Shown piece after piece: positions 49,916-57,711 of a stretch of DNA of 64,000 bases; the stretch's first letter is position 1; each line of letters begins with the position of its first letter. The position numbers were made by a program, and so were the translations under genes. The DNA lies in contig CBDEGK010000001.1 of the NCBI GenBank assembly GCA_965237855.1, positions 310,001 through 374,000 of the forward strand, read 5' to 3'. The notes under the pieces are model-generated. The model saw only the letters and a list, made by a program, of their open reading frames with translations, ran no database searches and had not been told where the DNA came from. This DNA comes from CBDEGK01 sp965237855 (lineage in GTDB: Bacteria > Pseudomonadota > Gammaproteobacteria > Pseudomonadales > Halieaceae).

Positions 49916-51928
49916 TTGACGACAGTGGTCCAACTACTGAAAAGAGCATTCGGCAATCTTGTCGATAGTGTGGTGCTGGCGCTGGAAAAACTGGTCGAAC
50001 TACCCCGTAATATCAAACAAGCTTTCCTCCTTGTCCTCGACATGGTGTTCGTCTCAGCCGCCATGTGGACAGCGATTGCCCTGCGCCTGGGCAGCATCCA
50101 GTTCCAGATTGGCCCGATTGAATATGCCTGTGCCTTAGTTACCACGCTGGTAAGCGCGGTAATATTCCTGCGCCTGGGCTTGTACCGCGCGGTTATCCGT
50201 TTTATGGGTCAACAAGCCATTTGGGCGATTATTCGCGGTGTCAGTTACTCCACCATGGTACTGGCGGCGACCATTTTCTTTACCCAGGCTCATGTGCCGC
50301 GTTCATTGCCCTTTGTCTACTGGGGTATCGGCCTGTTGTTGATTGGCGGAACGCGGTTGATGGTGCGGGCGTATTATCAGCACAAGATTCGTACGGCCGC
50401 AGAGAAAGTGATTATTTACGGGGCGGGGGAAAGCGGTCGACAGCTGCTTACCACCTTGAGTCATGGTGACCAGATTCGCGCTGTGTTTTTTGTCGACGAC
50501 GATCCCCGCTTGCAGCGCAGCGTGATTAACGGTGTGCAAGTAATGAAGCCATCGAAGATAGAAAAGCTGATTCGGGAGCACGACATCTCCCAGGTATTGT
50601 TGGCATTACCCTCGGTCAGTGGAGAGCGCCGCAAGGAAATCATTAATTCCTTGGTGGGCCTGCCAGTCTATATTCGCACGGTACCCAAGTTCAGTGATTT
50701 GTTACTCGGCAAGGCACGTGTCGGACAGATTCAAGATATTGAACTGGAAGATTTATTGGGACGAGATCCTGTGCCCCCGCATCCAGAGCTGATCGATCGC
50801 TGTATTGCCGACAAGGTGGTGATGGTCACTGGTGCCGGTGGTTCGATTGGATCAGAACTGTGCCGCCAGATACTACTGTCCAAGCCCCGTGAATTGATCC
50901 TCCTGGATAGCTCTGAGTACTCTCTTTACAACATTGAGCGGGAACTCAGTCAAATGTTGCACACCTCCGGACTTGAGATTGAGCTGATTGCCCTGTTGGG
51001 ATCGGTGCAGGATCACCGCCGTCTGCTGCGTGTATTCGAAACCTTCCAGGTACAAACGGTCTACCACGCCGCTGCCTACAAGCACGTACCCCTGGTGGAA
51101 TACAACGTCGCCGAAGGGGTGGCCAACAATGTCTTTGGTACCCTGTATACCGCGAAAGCGGCCGTGGAAACAGGCGTGGAGACCTTCGTGCTGGTGTCCA
51201 CCGATAAAGCAGTGCGTCCCACCAATATCATGGGCGCCTCCAAGCGATTTGCGGAAATCATATGCCAGGACATGGCAGCGCAGCAGCAGGAGACCCGTTT
51301 TTGCATGGTCCGGTTCGGCAATGTGCTGGGGTCTTCCGGGTCGGTGGTGCCCCTGTTCAGGGAACAGATTCGTGCCGGTGGGCCGCTGACAGTGACCCAC
51401 TCAGAGGTGAGCCGCTACTTTATGACCATACCCGAAGCGGCGCAGTTGGTATTGCAGGCAAGTGCCATGGGCCTAGGTGGCGACGTGTTTGTTCTGGATA
51501 TGGGCGAGCCGGTTAAAATTGCCGCGCTGGCTGAGCGCATGATTCGTTTGAGTGGCTACAATGTGCGCGATGAGGATAGTCTGGATGGCGATATAGAAAT
51601 CCACTTCACCGGCTTGCGCCCGGGCGAAAAACTGTACGAGGAATTGTTGCTGGGTGATCATGTTACCGGCACTGGTCATCCCATGATCATGCGCGCCGAG
51701 GAGGAGTGTCCACCGATGTCGGACATTGTTACCTGGCTAGAGGCCCTGGATGAGCATTGCGGCCACATGGATTGCGACAATATCAAGTTGGTGCTGTTGC
51801 AGGCTGTGAGTGGTTTTGAAGAGCATGAGGGCATGCACGATCATGTCTGGAAGAAACAGCGTGCACGCGCCGCTGAAGCCCCCTCCAATGTGCAGGTTTT
51901 GTTCCCTGACCGATCTGCTGACAAGTAA
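49916..51928 (+). CDS. wbpM: Membrane nucleotide-sugar 4,6-dehydratase (WbpM/CapD type)
   Basis: This 670-residue protein has four N-terminal membrane segments, a first Rossmann-like domain (VIIYGAGESGRQLL) and a second, catalytic SDR domain with VTGAGGSIGSELCRQIL, AAAYKHVPLVE and VSTDKAVRPTNIMGASK; the usual catalytic Tyr is Met in SDR terms (NIMGASK), as in WbpM/FlaA1 relatives. It dehydrates UDP-GlcNAc in O-antigen synthesis. The start is TTG 49916 after AGCAGGGGGAA. It is the typical end gene of the Pseudomonas O-antigen locus, although few glycan genes are present here. Confidence 0.9.
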   Translation: MTTVVQLLKRAFGNLVDSVVLALEKLVELPRNIKQAFLLVLDMVFVSAAMWTAIALRLGSIQFQIGPIEYACALVTTLVSAVIFLRLGLYRAVIRFMGQQAIWAIIRGVSYSTMVLAATIFFTQAHVPRSLPFVYWGIGLLLIGGTRLMVRAYYQHKIRTAAEKVIIYGAGESGRQLLTTLSHGDQIRAVFFVDDDPRLQRSVINGVQVMKPSKIEKLIREHDISQVLLALPSVSGERRKEIINSLVGLPVYIRTVPKFSDLLLGKARVGQIQDIELEDLLGRDPVPPHPELIDRCIADKVVMVTGAGGSIGSELCRQILLSKPRELILLDSSEYSLYNIERELSQMLHTSGLEIELIALLGSVQDHRRLLRVFETFQVQTVYHAAAYKHVPLVEYNVAEGVANNVFGTLYTAKAAVETGVETFVLVSTDKAVRPTNIMGASKRFAEIICQDMAAQQQETRFCMVRFGNVLGSSGSVVPLFREQIRAGGPLTVTHSEVSRYFMTIPEAAQLVLQASAMGLGGDVFVLDMGEPVKIAALAERMIRLSGYNVRDEDSLDGDIEIHFTGLRPGEKLYEELLLGDHVTGTGHPMIMRAEEECPPMSDIVTWLEALDEHCGHMDCDNIKLVLLQAVSGFEEHEGMHDHVWKKQRARAAEAPSNVQVLFPDRSADK

Positions 51929-51945
51929 CAGAAATAGGTTTAACT

Positions 51946-52905
51946 ATGTCGGACTATGATGTCTTCAATGGAGACGCTGACGGTATTTGTGCACTGGTCC
52001 AGCTGCGCAATGCCGAGCCACGTGACAGCAGGCTGGTGACGGGTGTTAAACGTGACATTAACTTGCTGGACCGGGTTGAAGCCGGCGAGGGCGACCGCAT
52101 CACGGTGCTGGACGTGTCCATGGACAAGAACAAGGAAGCACTGCTGCGGGTGTTAGAGGCTGGTGCGGAAGTATTCTATAGCGATCACCATGTGGCAGGG
52201 GACATCCCCAGCAGCAAGAACCTGCAGGCCCTGATCAATACGGCGCCGGACGTGTGCACCAGTATCCTGGTAAATGGGCACTTGAAAAGTGCTTTTCTGC
52301 GCTGGGCGGTGGTGGGTGCATTCGGTGACAACCTGTTTGCGAGCGCTGAAAGCCTGGCGAAGCCACTGGCCCTGGATGCCGATGAGCTGCAGTCATTGAA
52401 AAACCTGGGTACCTACATTAACTACAACGGTTATGGCTCCAGCCTCAAAGATCTGCACTTTGAGCCCGCCGACTTGTATTGTCGGGTGGCACCCTACGCC
52501 GATCCCTTGGCCTTCATGAGTGATGCCCGCGAGGATTTTGAGAAGCTTGAAACTGGCTATCAATCGGATATGGGGGCGGCACAGTCCCTGCAACCCGAGC
52601 AGGCCACGGACGCCACGGCGGTGTTTGTGCTGCCCAACGAGCCCTGGGCACGACGGGTGAGTGGCGTGTACAGCAATGACCTGGCGAATGGTCACCCCGG
52701 CAGGGGGCACGCGGTGCTGACCGTGAAGGCCAACGGTAATTACCTGGTCAGTGTGCGTGCGCCATTGGAGAATAAGACCGGTGCCGATGAGTTGTGTATG
52801 AAGTTCCCTACCGGCGGTGGTCGCAAGGCCGCGGCGGGTATCAATGATCTACCCAGTGATATGTTGGCGCAGTTCGTCGACGAATTCAGTGCTTTTTACA
52901 GTTAG
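51946..52905 (+). CDS. DHH-family phosphoesterase
   Basis: This 319-residue protein has the DHH-family N terminus FNGDADGICALVQ and the DHH motif in FYSDHHVAGD, and ends in a GGGRKAAAG segment like DHHA1 domains (GGH-type). Such proteins hydrolyse phosphodiesters such as cyclic dinucleotides, short oligonucleotides or polyphosphate. It lacks a RecJ-like OB region. The actual substrate is unknown. Confidence 0.82.
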   Translation: MSDYDVFNGDADGICALVQLRNAEPRDSRLVTGVKRDINLLDRVEAGEGDRITVLDVSMDKNKEALLRVLEAGAEVFYSDHHVAGDIPSSKNLQALINTAPDVCTSILVNGHLKSAFLRWAVVGAFGDNLFASAESLAKPLALDADELQSLKNLGTYINYNGYGSSLKDLHFEPADLYCRVAPYADPLAFMSDAREDFEKLETGYQSDMGAAQSLQPEQATDATAVFVLPNEPWARRVSGVYSNDLANGHPGRGHAVLTVKANGNYLVSVRAPLENKTGADELCMKFPTGGGRKAAAGINDLPSDMLAQFVDEFSAFYS

Positions 52906-52917
52906 GAGATTACTGTC

Positions 52918-53397
52918 ATGCAACGAATAATTTTGGCCCTGATTTTTCTTTTTAGCGGAGTGGTCCAGGCGCAGACCTACGAGCTCGATATGGCCAGGGC
53001 GGATATTCGCACGGCCAAGATGAGTATGATCGGCCTGGCGATGGCGCTGACCTCCGAACAACAGGACGCGTTCTGGCCCATCTACAATGAGTACGCCAAG
53101 GAGCAGGACAGTTTGATGAGCCAGCGCATGCAAATGCTGTCGGCGTTTATCGATGACTTTTCCACGCTGACCGAAGCCCAGGCGCGGCAACTGGCTGCGG
53201 ATAGTTTCGAAATTCAGAAAGCTCGAATCAAACGCCGCGAGGTGTATTTCGAGCGTTTTGCCGTTGCCATTGGCCCGGTATTAGCCGCGCGTTTTATCCA
53301 GGTTGACGGACAGATTTCCACGCTGCTGGACTTCGAGCTGATGCAGGCGACGCCCCTGATTGTACCGCCACTAACAGTAGAGGTTCAGGACAACTAG
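52918..53397 (+). CDS. Exported helical protein, Spy/LTXXQ-like
   Basis: This 159-residue protein has a signal peptide (MQRIILALIFLFSGVVQAQ) and a helical body with repeated Gln/Glu/Met segments (SEQQDAFWPIYNEYAKEQ, LTEAQARQLA), reminiscent of periplasmic Spy/CpxP-like folds. No catalytic motif is seen. It overlaps the convergent 56-residue gene by four bases. Confidence 0.7.
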   Translation: MQRIILALIFLFSGVVQAQTYELDMARADIRTAKMSMIGLAMALTSEQQDAFWPIYNEYAKEQDSLMSQRMQMLSAFIDDFSTLTEAQARQLAADSFEIQKARIKRREVYFERFAVAIGPVLAARFIQVDGQISTLLDFELMQATPLIVPPLTVEVQDN

Positions 53398-53564
53398 TCG
53401 GCTGTTTTGACACAGGTGGTGAGCACGCGAAAACCACCCTGGGTGGGATAGCGGAAACTGCTCACCGCCTGATCGCACAGAGCCTTGCTCTCGAACTGCA
53501 GTGTTTCGGTTGATACCGAACCGCTAGACGTGTGCAGCAGAAAAATAATCAGTGCCCATTTCAT
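53394..53564 (-). CDS. Small exported protein, 56 residues
   Basis: The frame encodes a hydrophobic start (MKWALIIFLLHTSSGS) and a polar tail with three regions: a Cys in ALCDQA, QGGFRVLTTC and KTAD. It looks like a short secreted or periplasmic protein with one possible disulfide. The ATG overlaps the stop of the upstream 36-residue gene (ATGA), which supports real translation. Function is unknown. Confidence 0.55.
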   Translation of the reverse strand: MKWALIIFLLHTSSGSVSTETLQFESKALCDQAVSSFRYPTQGGFRVLTTCVKTAD

Positions 53565-53671
53565 TCATCTTCTCCTTTCTCAATTTTTTTGATGAGATTG
53601 CGCACGCCCCAAAATATGGCGATGGTCATCACAATGGCCAGGGCCGGGAAAATGATGCTGGCCAGGGTCAT
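53561..53671 (-). CDS. Small single-pass membrane protein, 36 residues
   Basis: The product is mainly one membrane helix (MTLASIIFPALAIVMTIAIF) followed by a basic-acidic tail. The open frame extends upstream to 53809 but that part is a shadow of the neighbouring gene. It sits four bases after the 74-residue gene and overlaps the 56-residue gene by ATGA. Function is unknown. Confidence 0.5.
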   Translation of the reverse strand: MTLASIIFPALAIVMTIAIFWGVRNLIKKIEKGEDE

Positions 53672-53675
53672 CGAA

Positions 53676-53900
53676 TCAATCGCAGTAAATGATTGAGTTA
53701 TTGACGATGCAGGCTTCGTTGATGACGATAGCGATCGCTTTGCGAAATTCTGGGTCGCGCGCCAGTTTTTCCCACTCCAGGTTATAGGTCTGGCTGTCCG
53801 TTTCATCATCAGCTAAGGCGATGCTACTGAGCAGGACAGGGGTCAACAGGCTCATGGCGATCCCCAGCGCAAATACAGCGGGCAATATAACGGTCTTCAT
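53676..53900 (-). CDS. Small exported protein, 74 residues
   Basis: It has a signal peptide (MKTVILPAVFALGIAMSLL, cleavage after ALA-DD) and a short mature part with two Cys. The ATG overlaps the stop of the VOC gene (ATGA). It forms a minus-strand run VOC-74-36-56 residues. Function is unknown. Confidence 0.6.
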   Translation of the reverse strand: MKTVILPAVFALGIAMSLLTPVLLSSIALADDETDSQTYNLEWEKLARDPEFRKAIAIVINEACIVNNSIIYCD

Positions 53901-54277
53901 TCGGGCTTCTCCAGGTAGCAATTGATTTCAATCTTGATGCCGGCGGGATCGAGGAAGTTGATCTGCTCAATGCCAAAATCCTCCAGTTTGATATACCCGT
54001 ATTCAGTCTCGCGCTGGTCCAGCCGGCCACGGATGGTGTCGAGAGAGCTGACCCGGAAGGCAACATGATCCAGGTGGCTCATCTGGGGTGGCTTGTGGTG
54101 GGGGCCTTCAATCATGTGTACCAGCGCACTTTCGCTGTCTTCGTGATAGAGCCAGTAACCCGGGATAGGAATCTCCGGGCGGGGACCCACGCTGAGATCC
54201 AGCACCTCACAGTAAAAATCCTTGAGGGTTTCCATGTGCTCCACGCTGGCGCTGATATTGATGTGATCGAAACGCAT
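53897..54277 (-). CDS. VOC-family (glyoxalase/dioxygenase fold) protein
   Basis: This 126-residue single vicinal-oxygen-chelate domain starts FDHINISA and contains FYCEVLDLSVG, HLDHVAFRVSS and LDPAGIKIEINC, with the metal-binding positions His (FDHI), His (LDHVA) and Glu (KIEIN) conserved. The reaction could be isomerase, dioxygenase or lyase; it cannot be told. It heads the run of small genes on its left. Confidence 0.83.
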   Translation of the reverse strand: MRFDHINISASVEHMETLKDFYCEVLDLSVGPRPEIPIPGYWLYHEDSESALVHMIEGPHHKPPQMSHLDHVAFRVSSLDTIRGRLDQRETEYGYIKLEDFGIEQINFLDPAGIKIEINCYLEKPE

Positions 54278-54341
54278 GCTGATGGCCTGCTCCGTGGGGT
54301 TACCGAGGAGGGTACACCAAAGATAGTCTATTTGCTGCAGG

Positions 54342-54378
54342 CATAGAAAAACCCCGCTGAAGGCGAGGTTTTTCTATG
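54342..54378. terminator. Bidirectional terminator of the tRNA-Asn remnant
   Basis: CATAGAAAAACC and GGTTTTTCTATG form a perfect 12-bp stem with A- and T-runs on the outer sides. It lies directly downstream of the tRNA 3' end on the minus strand and can act in both directions. Confidence 0.8.
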
Positions 54379-54380
54379 TT

Positions 54381-54427
54381 TGGCTCCGCCTGCTGGGCTC
54401 GAACCAGCGACCCATTGATTAACAGTC
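54381..54427 (-). tRNA. 3' half of tRNA-Asn (GTT), element attachment junction
   Basis: Read on the minus strand, the 47 bases begin at the anticodon stem GACTGTTAATC, with anticodon GTT, continue through the variable loop and T arm (GGTTCGAGCCC) and end in GGAGCCA with an encoded CCA. They align with tRNA-Asn, but the 5' half (acceptor, D arm) is absent, being replaced by element DNA from 54428. This is the pattern left at one end of an element integrated in a tRNA 3' end. The complete tRNA should be at the other end, outside the window. Confidence 0.85.
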
Positions 54428-54596
54428 ATTGGGTTTGGCCATTCTGGACTGTTCAAAGAATTTCACCAGAGCTTACCGTAATTGGATTTAGACTATAAAA
54501 ATAGGCATTTATCTCCATAAACCATTTCATTGCGTTTCATTTCATATCGGCGTAACGTGTTACCTAGACCGTTACCTAATTGGGATTCAATGATTT
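54428..54596 (+). other. Left end of the integrated element
   Basis: These 169 non-coding bases between the tRNA remnant and the DUF4224 gene contain two direct GTTACCTA repeats (54559-54566 and 54571-54578), 12 bases apart, and an inverted GTAAC/GTTAC pair. Such repeats are usual for integrase arm sites; no experiment supports this here. TTTCATT repeats occur at about 54525-54545. Confidence 0.4.
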
Positions 54597-54782
54597 ATGA
54601 GCCTGTATAACCTTGAAGCGCTAAAAGAGTGGACGGGTTTTGATCAGAGAGCCAGGGTGATTCGGTGGCTGGATGAGAACGGGATCAAGTGGCACAAAGG
54701 GAAGGGTGGTCAGCCCTTAACTACCCTGACTCAGATAGATGCTAGCTTTGAAAATAGACATGAAGAGATTGAGTTCCTTTAG
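54597..54782 (+). CDS. DUF4224-family protein beside the integrase
   Basis: This 61-residue protein has the DUF4224 pattern LKEWTGFDQRARVIRWLDENGIKWH followed by G-x-P. Genes of this family commonly sit next to phage and island integrases and may act as excision or control factors. The stop overlaps the integrase start by one base (TAGTG), implying coupling. Confidence 0.75.
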   Translation: MSLYNLEALKEWTGFDQRARVIRWLDENGIKWHKGKGGQPLTTLTQIDASFENRHEEIEFL

Positions 54783-56024
54783 TGGATGCCATCACAACAG
54801 ACCTTAGTATCAGCAAGATCAGACGTCCCAAGAGTGGCCAGAAGGACTGGCCGGTGCAGGGTATGCCTGGGCTATACCTGACAATAGGAAAGCGCACCAG
54901 AACCTGGAGATTGCGTGCTAGACCACCAGGCGAAACCAATCCCATACCGATCAAGATGGGACCTTATGGTGAGGGCGAGCAAGCCTTAACCCTTAAAGAA
55001 GCCAAGGAGAAGGCGCAGGAGTGGAAGGACTTGATTGCTGGCGGCACTGATCCGCGCATAGAGAACCAGAGGGCAAGAGACAACAGGTTCGCCTCACACA
55101 GTCCGGGAGTCCTTCCTTGATCGAGCGCAGACGTCCATGGGAGAGCCCTGGAAGCCTAATACTCTGGCTGCGTACAGGTCCGCGCTAGATTCCGATAGGC
55201 TAAAGAAGTGGGAAGACATGCCAGTAGTGTCAATCACCCACAAGAACGTACAAGACCACATCAACGCGCTGGAGGAGGGAGGTCTATATACCTCAGCCAG
55301 ACGCAACCTAGCCTACCTGAGAGCCTTCTTCTCCTGGTGCCGTAAGCGCAAGCAAGGCCTCATACCTGCGGGCACACCACTCCCTACAGATGGCGTGGAA
55401 CTCGACAAGCCCAGAGATAACCGCAGGGAAAGGGTGCTATCCCCCGAGGAAATAAAGGTCTTCTGGCAGGCGACTCATGATCTAACGTACCCATGGGGGC
55501 CTTACTATCGCACGCTGTTGCTAACAGGTCAGAGACTTAATGAAGTGGCCCAGATAACGCACAAGAGCGTTAGAGCTGGTCATTGGAAGCAATTGGACAA
55601 CAAGGCTGGCAGGAAGCACGTAGTACCACTCAATGACATGGTGCTGGCGGAGCTTAAAGCATGTCCAAGGCACTCCGAGTACTACTTTTCCACCCGTCCT
55701 GACGTGCCTATATCTGGCTTCTCCAAGGCTAAGAAGAGCCTGGATAAGAAGATAGTCAAGATTCTGGATGGCAAGAGCATGGATCAGTGGACGCCTCATG
55801 ACCTGCGTAGAACCATGACAACCAGATTAAGAGAAATGCGAATTCCCCTGGTCGTGTGTTCACGACTGCTTAACCACGCTGATAGAGGTGTTACAGCAGA
55901 GCACTACGATATGTACGACATGCTGGACGAGAAGGAACAGGCCATGGATGCCTGGGGAGACTATTTAGATCGACTCATCAACGACAAGCAGGACAACGTT
56001 GTGGAGTTGGCTAAAGCGAGGTAG
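54782..56024 (+). pseudogene. int: Tyrosine integrase with a frameshift
   Basis: Two frames together give one phage/P4-type integrase. Codons 1-105 or so (54782 to about 55105) hold the N-terminal arm domain (GMPGLYLTIG, LTLKEAKEKAQEW), and 55137 onward holds the core and catalytic domain. The frames differ by +1, and the expected join lies near 55090-55115, where DNRFASH changes to TVRESFLDRAQT. The catalytic set is complete: Arg in LTGQRLNEVA, HDLRR, LNHAD and Tyr in EHYDMYD. A single base change would restore it; as read the integrase is broken, unless a sequencing error or frameshifting is involved. Confidence 0.85.
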
Positions 56025-56105
56025 CGGGTGTGTGGCAGTACTGGTTGTCCCCGGGGAATTGATCGAGAATATTGTAAGTATGCACCGACAAAAAGGACTA
56101 ACAAA

Positions 56106-56309
56106 ATGAACAAGAAAAATTTCCTTCTATCTCTGGGTCTCACGTTAATGGCGGTGGGGGTTTTTATTGGCCTCAGCGTGGTTTTTGCCGCCCCTAATTG
56201 GCAGCACTCATCAAGCGCTTACTTGGATAGGGTATTCGAGGTCGTGCTATTTATTTTTCCAGTTTTCTTTCTGCCCGGAGCCTGGCTGTATCTTGCCAAT
56301 CGAGAGTAG
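56106..56309 (+). CDS. Small two-helix membrane protein
   Basis: This 67-residue protein has two membrane segments (about 6-26 and 47-64) joined by a short polar loop. It has no recognised family. It follows the integrase by 81 bases and belongs to the element. Confidence 0.55.
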   Translation: MNKKNFLLSLGLTLMAVGVFIGLSVVFAAPNWQHSSSAYLDRVFEVVLFIFPVFFLPGAWLYLANRE

Positions 56310-56439
56310 TTAATGGATTAGGGATAGCGGCATTTAATAGACAAATATTCCATAGCTCGTAAGGGCTAGAAAGCGGGCCTGCAAGTGCGCCAACACGAGC
56401 AGACCCTAACCAACAAATCATCTACAAAGGAGATGAATT

Positions 56440-56667
56440 ATGGCTGATACAAATACTACCGCTGTAGTGCCTAGCGGTCTAATCGACGAACACCCCAGCA
56501 CCACCCTTCACAAGGTAAGACACCTGTTATTGCTCTGCATGTCCGTGGACTGGGACAGCCCCATGAACGGAGCGGATGAGGGGCAGCAGATTATCTTTGA
56601 TGAAATGCTAACAGCTTTGAGCCACACAATTGAGGTGCTGGATGGCACTTTGGGGGCTGAGTCATGA
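56440..56667 (+). CDS. Element protein of unknown function, 75 residues
   Basis: This soluble, mostly helical 75-residue protein is preceded by AAAGGAGAT, a strong ribosome site. Its stop overlaps the next start by ATGA. A small helical protein with no homology I can name; phage/plasmid accessory proteins of this size are common. Confidence 0.6.
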   Translation: MADTNTTAVVPSGLIDEHPSTTLHKVRHLLLLCMSVDWDSPMNGADEGQQIIFDEMLTALSHTIEVLDGTLGAES

Positions 56668-56885
56668 GCAAATATCTCGGGACGCCAGTAGAAACCGCCC
56701 TTAATGACATCATGTTCGCAGGGGAAGGGGTAACAGGTATTGCCATAGCCATCTCGAATGGTGCGGAAACTGACTTAACTGGGCTTGGCAGTGCGCTCTT
56801 TGTCCTTGGGCGAAAGATCGAGGCAGATGCCAAAGCAGCTGAGGATCAGTTAGTGGCAGCTCATAAAGTGGCGAAGGCAGCTTAG
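56664..56885 (+). CDS. Element protein of unknown function, 73 residues
   Basis: This 73-residue protein is rich in Ala and Gly, likely helical, with no signal peptide. It is translationally coupled to the upstream gene, so the two may work together. No family is recognised. Confidence 0.55.
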   Translation: MSKYLGTPVETALNDIMFAGEGVTGIAIAISNGAETDLTGLGSALFVLGRKIEADAKAAEDQLVAAHKVAKAA

Positions 56886-56897
56886 GCCGGAATATCG

Positions 56898-57134
56898 TTA
56901 AGTGGCTATGCTGTCGGTAACGGGTGGGGGAGGTTCAGCTGGTACCGATATCTCCTCCACTGTAATGCTGGGAGACTTGTACACAATGGCAGCACCGACG
57001 AATATTCCGAGGGCAAAGCAGAGCGCACCGACAATGAGTGTCTTCTTCCATCGGTTTTGTTGTATGTCGTGCTGGATCAATTCCAAAGCTAATAGTGCTT
57101 CGTTGATCTCGTCTATGTTGTGTTTAGATGCCAT
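56898..57134 (-). CDS. Membrane-anchored small protein near SOS boxes
   Basis: This 78-residue protein has a helical N-terminal part (about 1-28), one membrane segment (TLIVGALCFALGIFVGAAIVY) and a Pro-rich outer tail. It is the only minus-strand gene in this part of the element. Its start lies 42 bases from the first of two LexA boxes, so it may itself be SOS-controlled, but I see no good minus-strand -10/-35. Confidence 0.6.
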   Translation of the reverse strand: MASKHNIDEINEALLALELIQHDIQQNRWKKTLIVGALCFALGIFVGAAIVYKSPSITVEEISVPAEPPPPVTDSIAT

Positions 57135-57175
57135 GATTTGAGAATAGCTTAAGAATCGCCGTTTTTATGCCAAAA

Positions 57176-57209
57176 CTGTATAAAAACACAGTACTGTATA
57201 TATTGACAG
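57176..57209. promoter_or_regulatory. Two adjacent LexA (SOS) boxes
   Basis: Box 1 (57176-57191) is CTGT-ATAAAAAC-ACAG and box 2 (57194-57209) is CTGT-ATATATTG-ACAG; both match the gammaproteobacterial LexA consensus CTGT-N8-ACAG, with the TA-rich centre seen in E. coli sites. They are separated by two bases (centres 18 bp apart), like the paired boxes of colicin promoters. Box 2 contains the -35 TTGACA of the promoter below, so LexA would block it. Confidence 0.75.
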
Positions 57210-57232
57210 ACATTGCGACAGTATTGCATAAT
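57203..57232 (+). promoter_or_regulatory. Strong SOS-type promoter
   Basis: TTGACA (57203-57208, consensus) and CATAAT (57227-57232) are separated by 18 bases. The -35 lies inside LexA box 2. Transcription would begin near 57239 and run right, into a region without a sizeable gene. Confidence 0.65.
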
Positions 57233-57238
57233 AATTCC

Positions 57239-57383
57239 CAGCATGGAGAGAAGCAGCCTAACGGTTCATATGCTGCTATATAAGCTTATTCCGCGTTAAA
57301 ACGCATTGCATCATCCGGACAATTCGAGTACTATTTTACCAAGATCGGGAGCGCTGAAATAGAAATTTAGCGTTCCCGTTTTT
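57239..57383 (+). ncRNA. Candidate SOS-controlled small RNA
   Basis: The predicted transcript of about 145 bases runs from the promoter to a strong terminator (57346-57383). It holds only an 18-codon frame (ATG 57243, starting MERSSLTVH) without a good ribosome site, so a regulatory RNA or a leader with attenuation is more likely. Evidence is limited to promoter, operators and terminator. Confidence 0.4.
57346..57383 (+). terminator. Terminator of the candidate small RNA
   Basis: CGGGAGCGCTGAAAT folds back on ATTTAGCGTTCCCG (one bulge, one G-U pair) around AGAA, followed by TTTTTG. Confidence 0.8.
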
Positions 57384-57444
57384 GTTTGTGGCTTCCGCTC
57401 GGAATCCCGTATTTCCAACCCTTCAATTTAGACTTTAACCGCCA

Positions 57445-57498
57445 CGAGGCTCCTTAGCTTCGGGGTTTTTCGTGCCTGCGTTTTACGCGGGCTTTTTT
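57445..57498 (+). terminator. Two successive terminator hairpins
   Basis: CGAGGCT-CCTT-AGCTTCG followed by GGGTTTTT (57445-57470), and GCCTGCG-TTTTA-CGCGGGC followed by TTTTTT (57474-57498). They stand just before the AlpA-like gene, so with the upstream hairpin three terminators insulate or attenuate this area. Confidence 0.75.
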
Positions 57499-57516
57499 GT
57501 TTTTTGGAGAATGACT

Positions 57517-57711
57517 ATGACGACTGATTCAGATCCGCTTTACAACTCACTAGATGCCAGTAAGGAGCTGGGGAACCCGTCCTCTTGCACGCTTTGGCGA
57601 TGGGAGCAGAAGGGAATACTTGTCCCTGATGTGCGTATATGTGGTCGGAAGTACTACCGCAAATCGACCATAGAGAAAGCCAAAAATGGTGAACACAGTA
57701 ACGCCGCTTGA
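57517..57711 (+). CDS. AlpA/MerR-like excisionase-type DNA-binding protein
   Basis: This 64-residue protein has a single winged-helix unit, SLDASKELGNPSSCTLWRWEQKGIL followed by a KYYRKSTIE wing, as in AlpA-like regulators of P4-type elements. Such proteins often activate integrase or act in excision. I chose ATG 57517, eight bases after TTGGAGA; the open frame upstream (to 57472) runs through a terminator and is rejected. Confidence 0.72.
   Translation: MTTDSDPLYNSLDASKELGNPSSCTLWRWEQKGILVPDVRICGRKYYRKSTIEKAKNGEHSNAA

Noticed and set aside
54381..54480. Complete tRNA-Asn gene at the island edge
   Set aside because: Only the 3' half fits; upstream bases on that strand do not form D or acceptor stems.
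57243..57299. 18-codon frame in the SOS-driven transcript
   Set aside because: No ribosome-binding site and no clear hydrophobic or toxin-like pattern; kept only as a remark under the candidate RNA.
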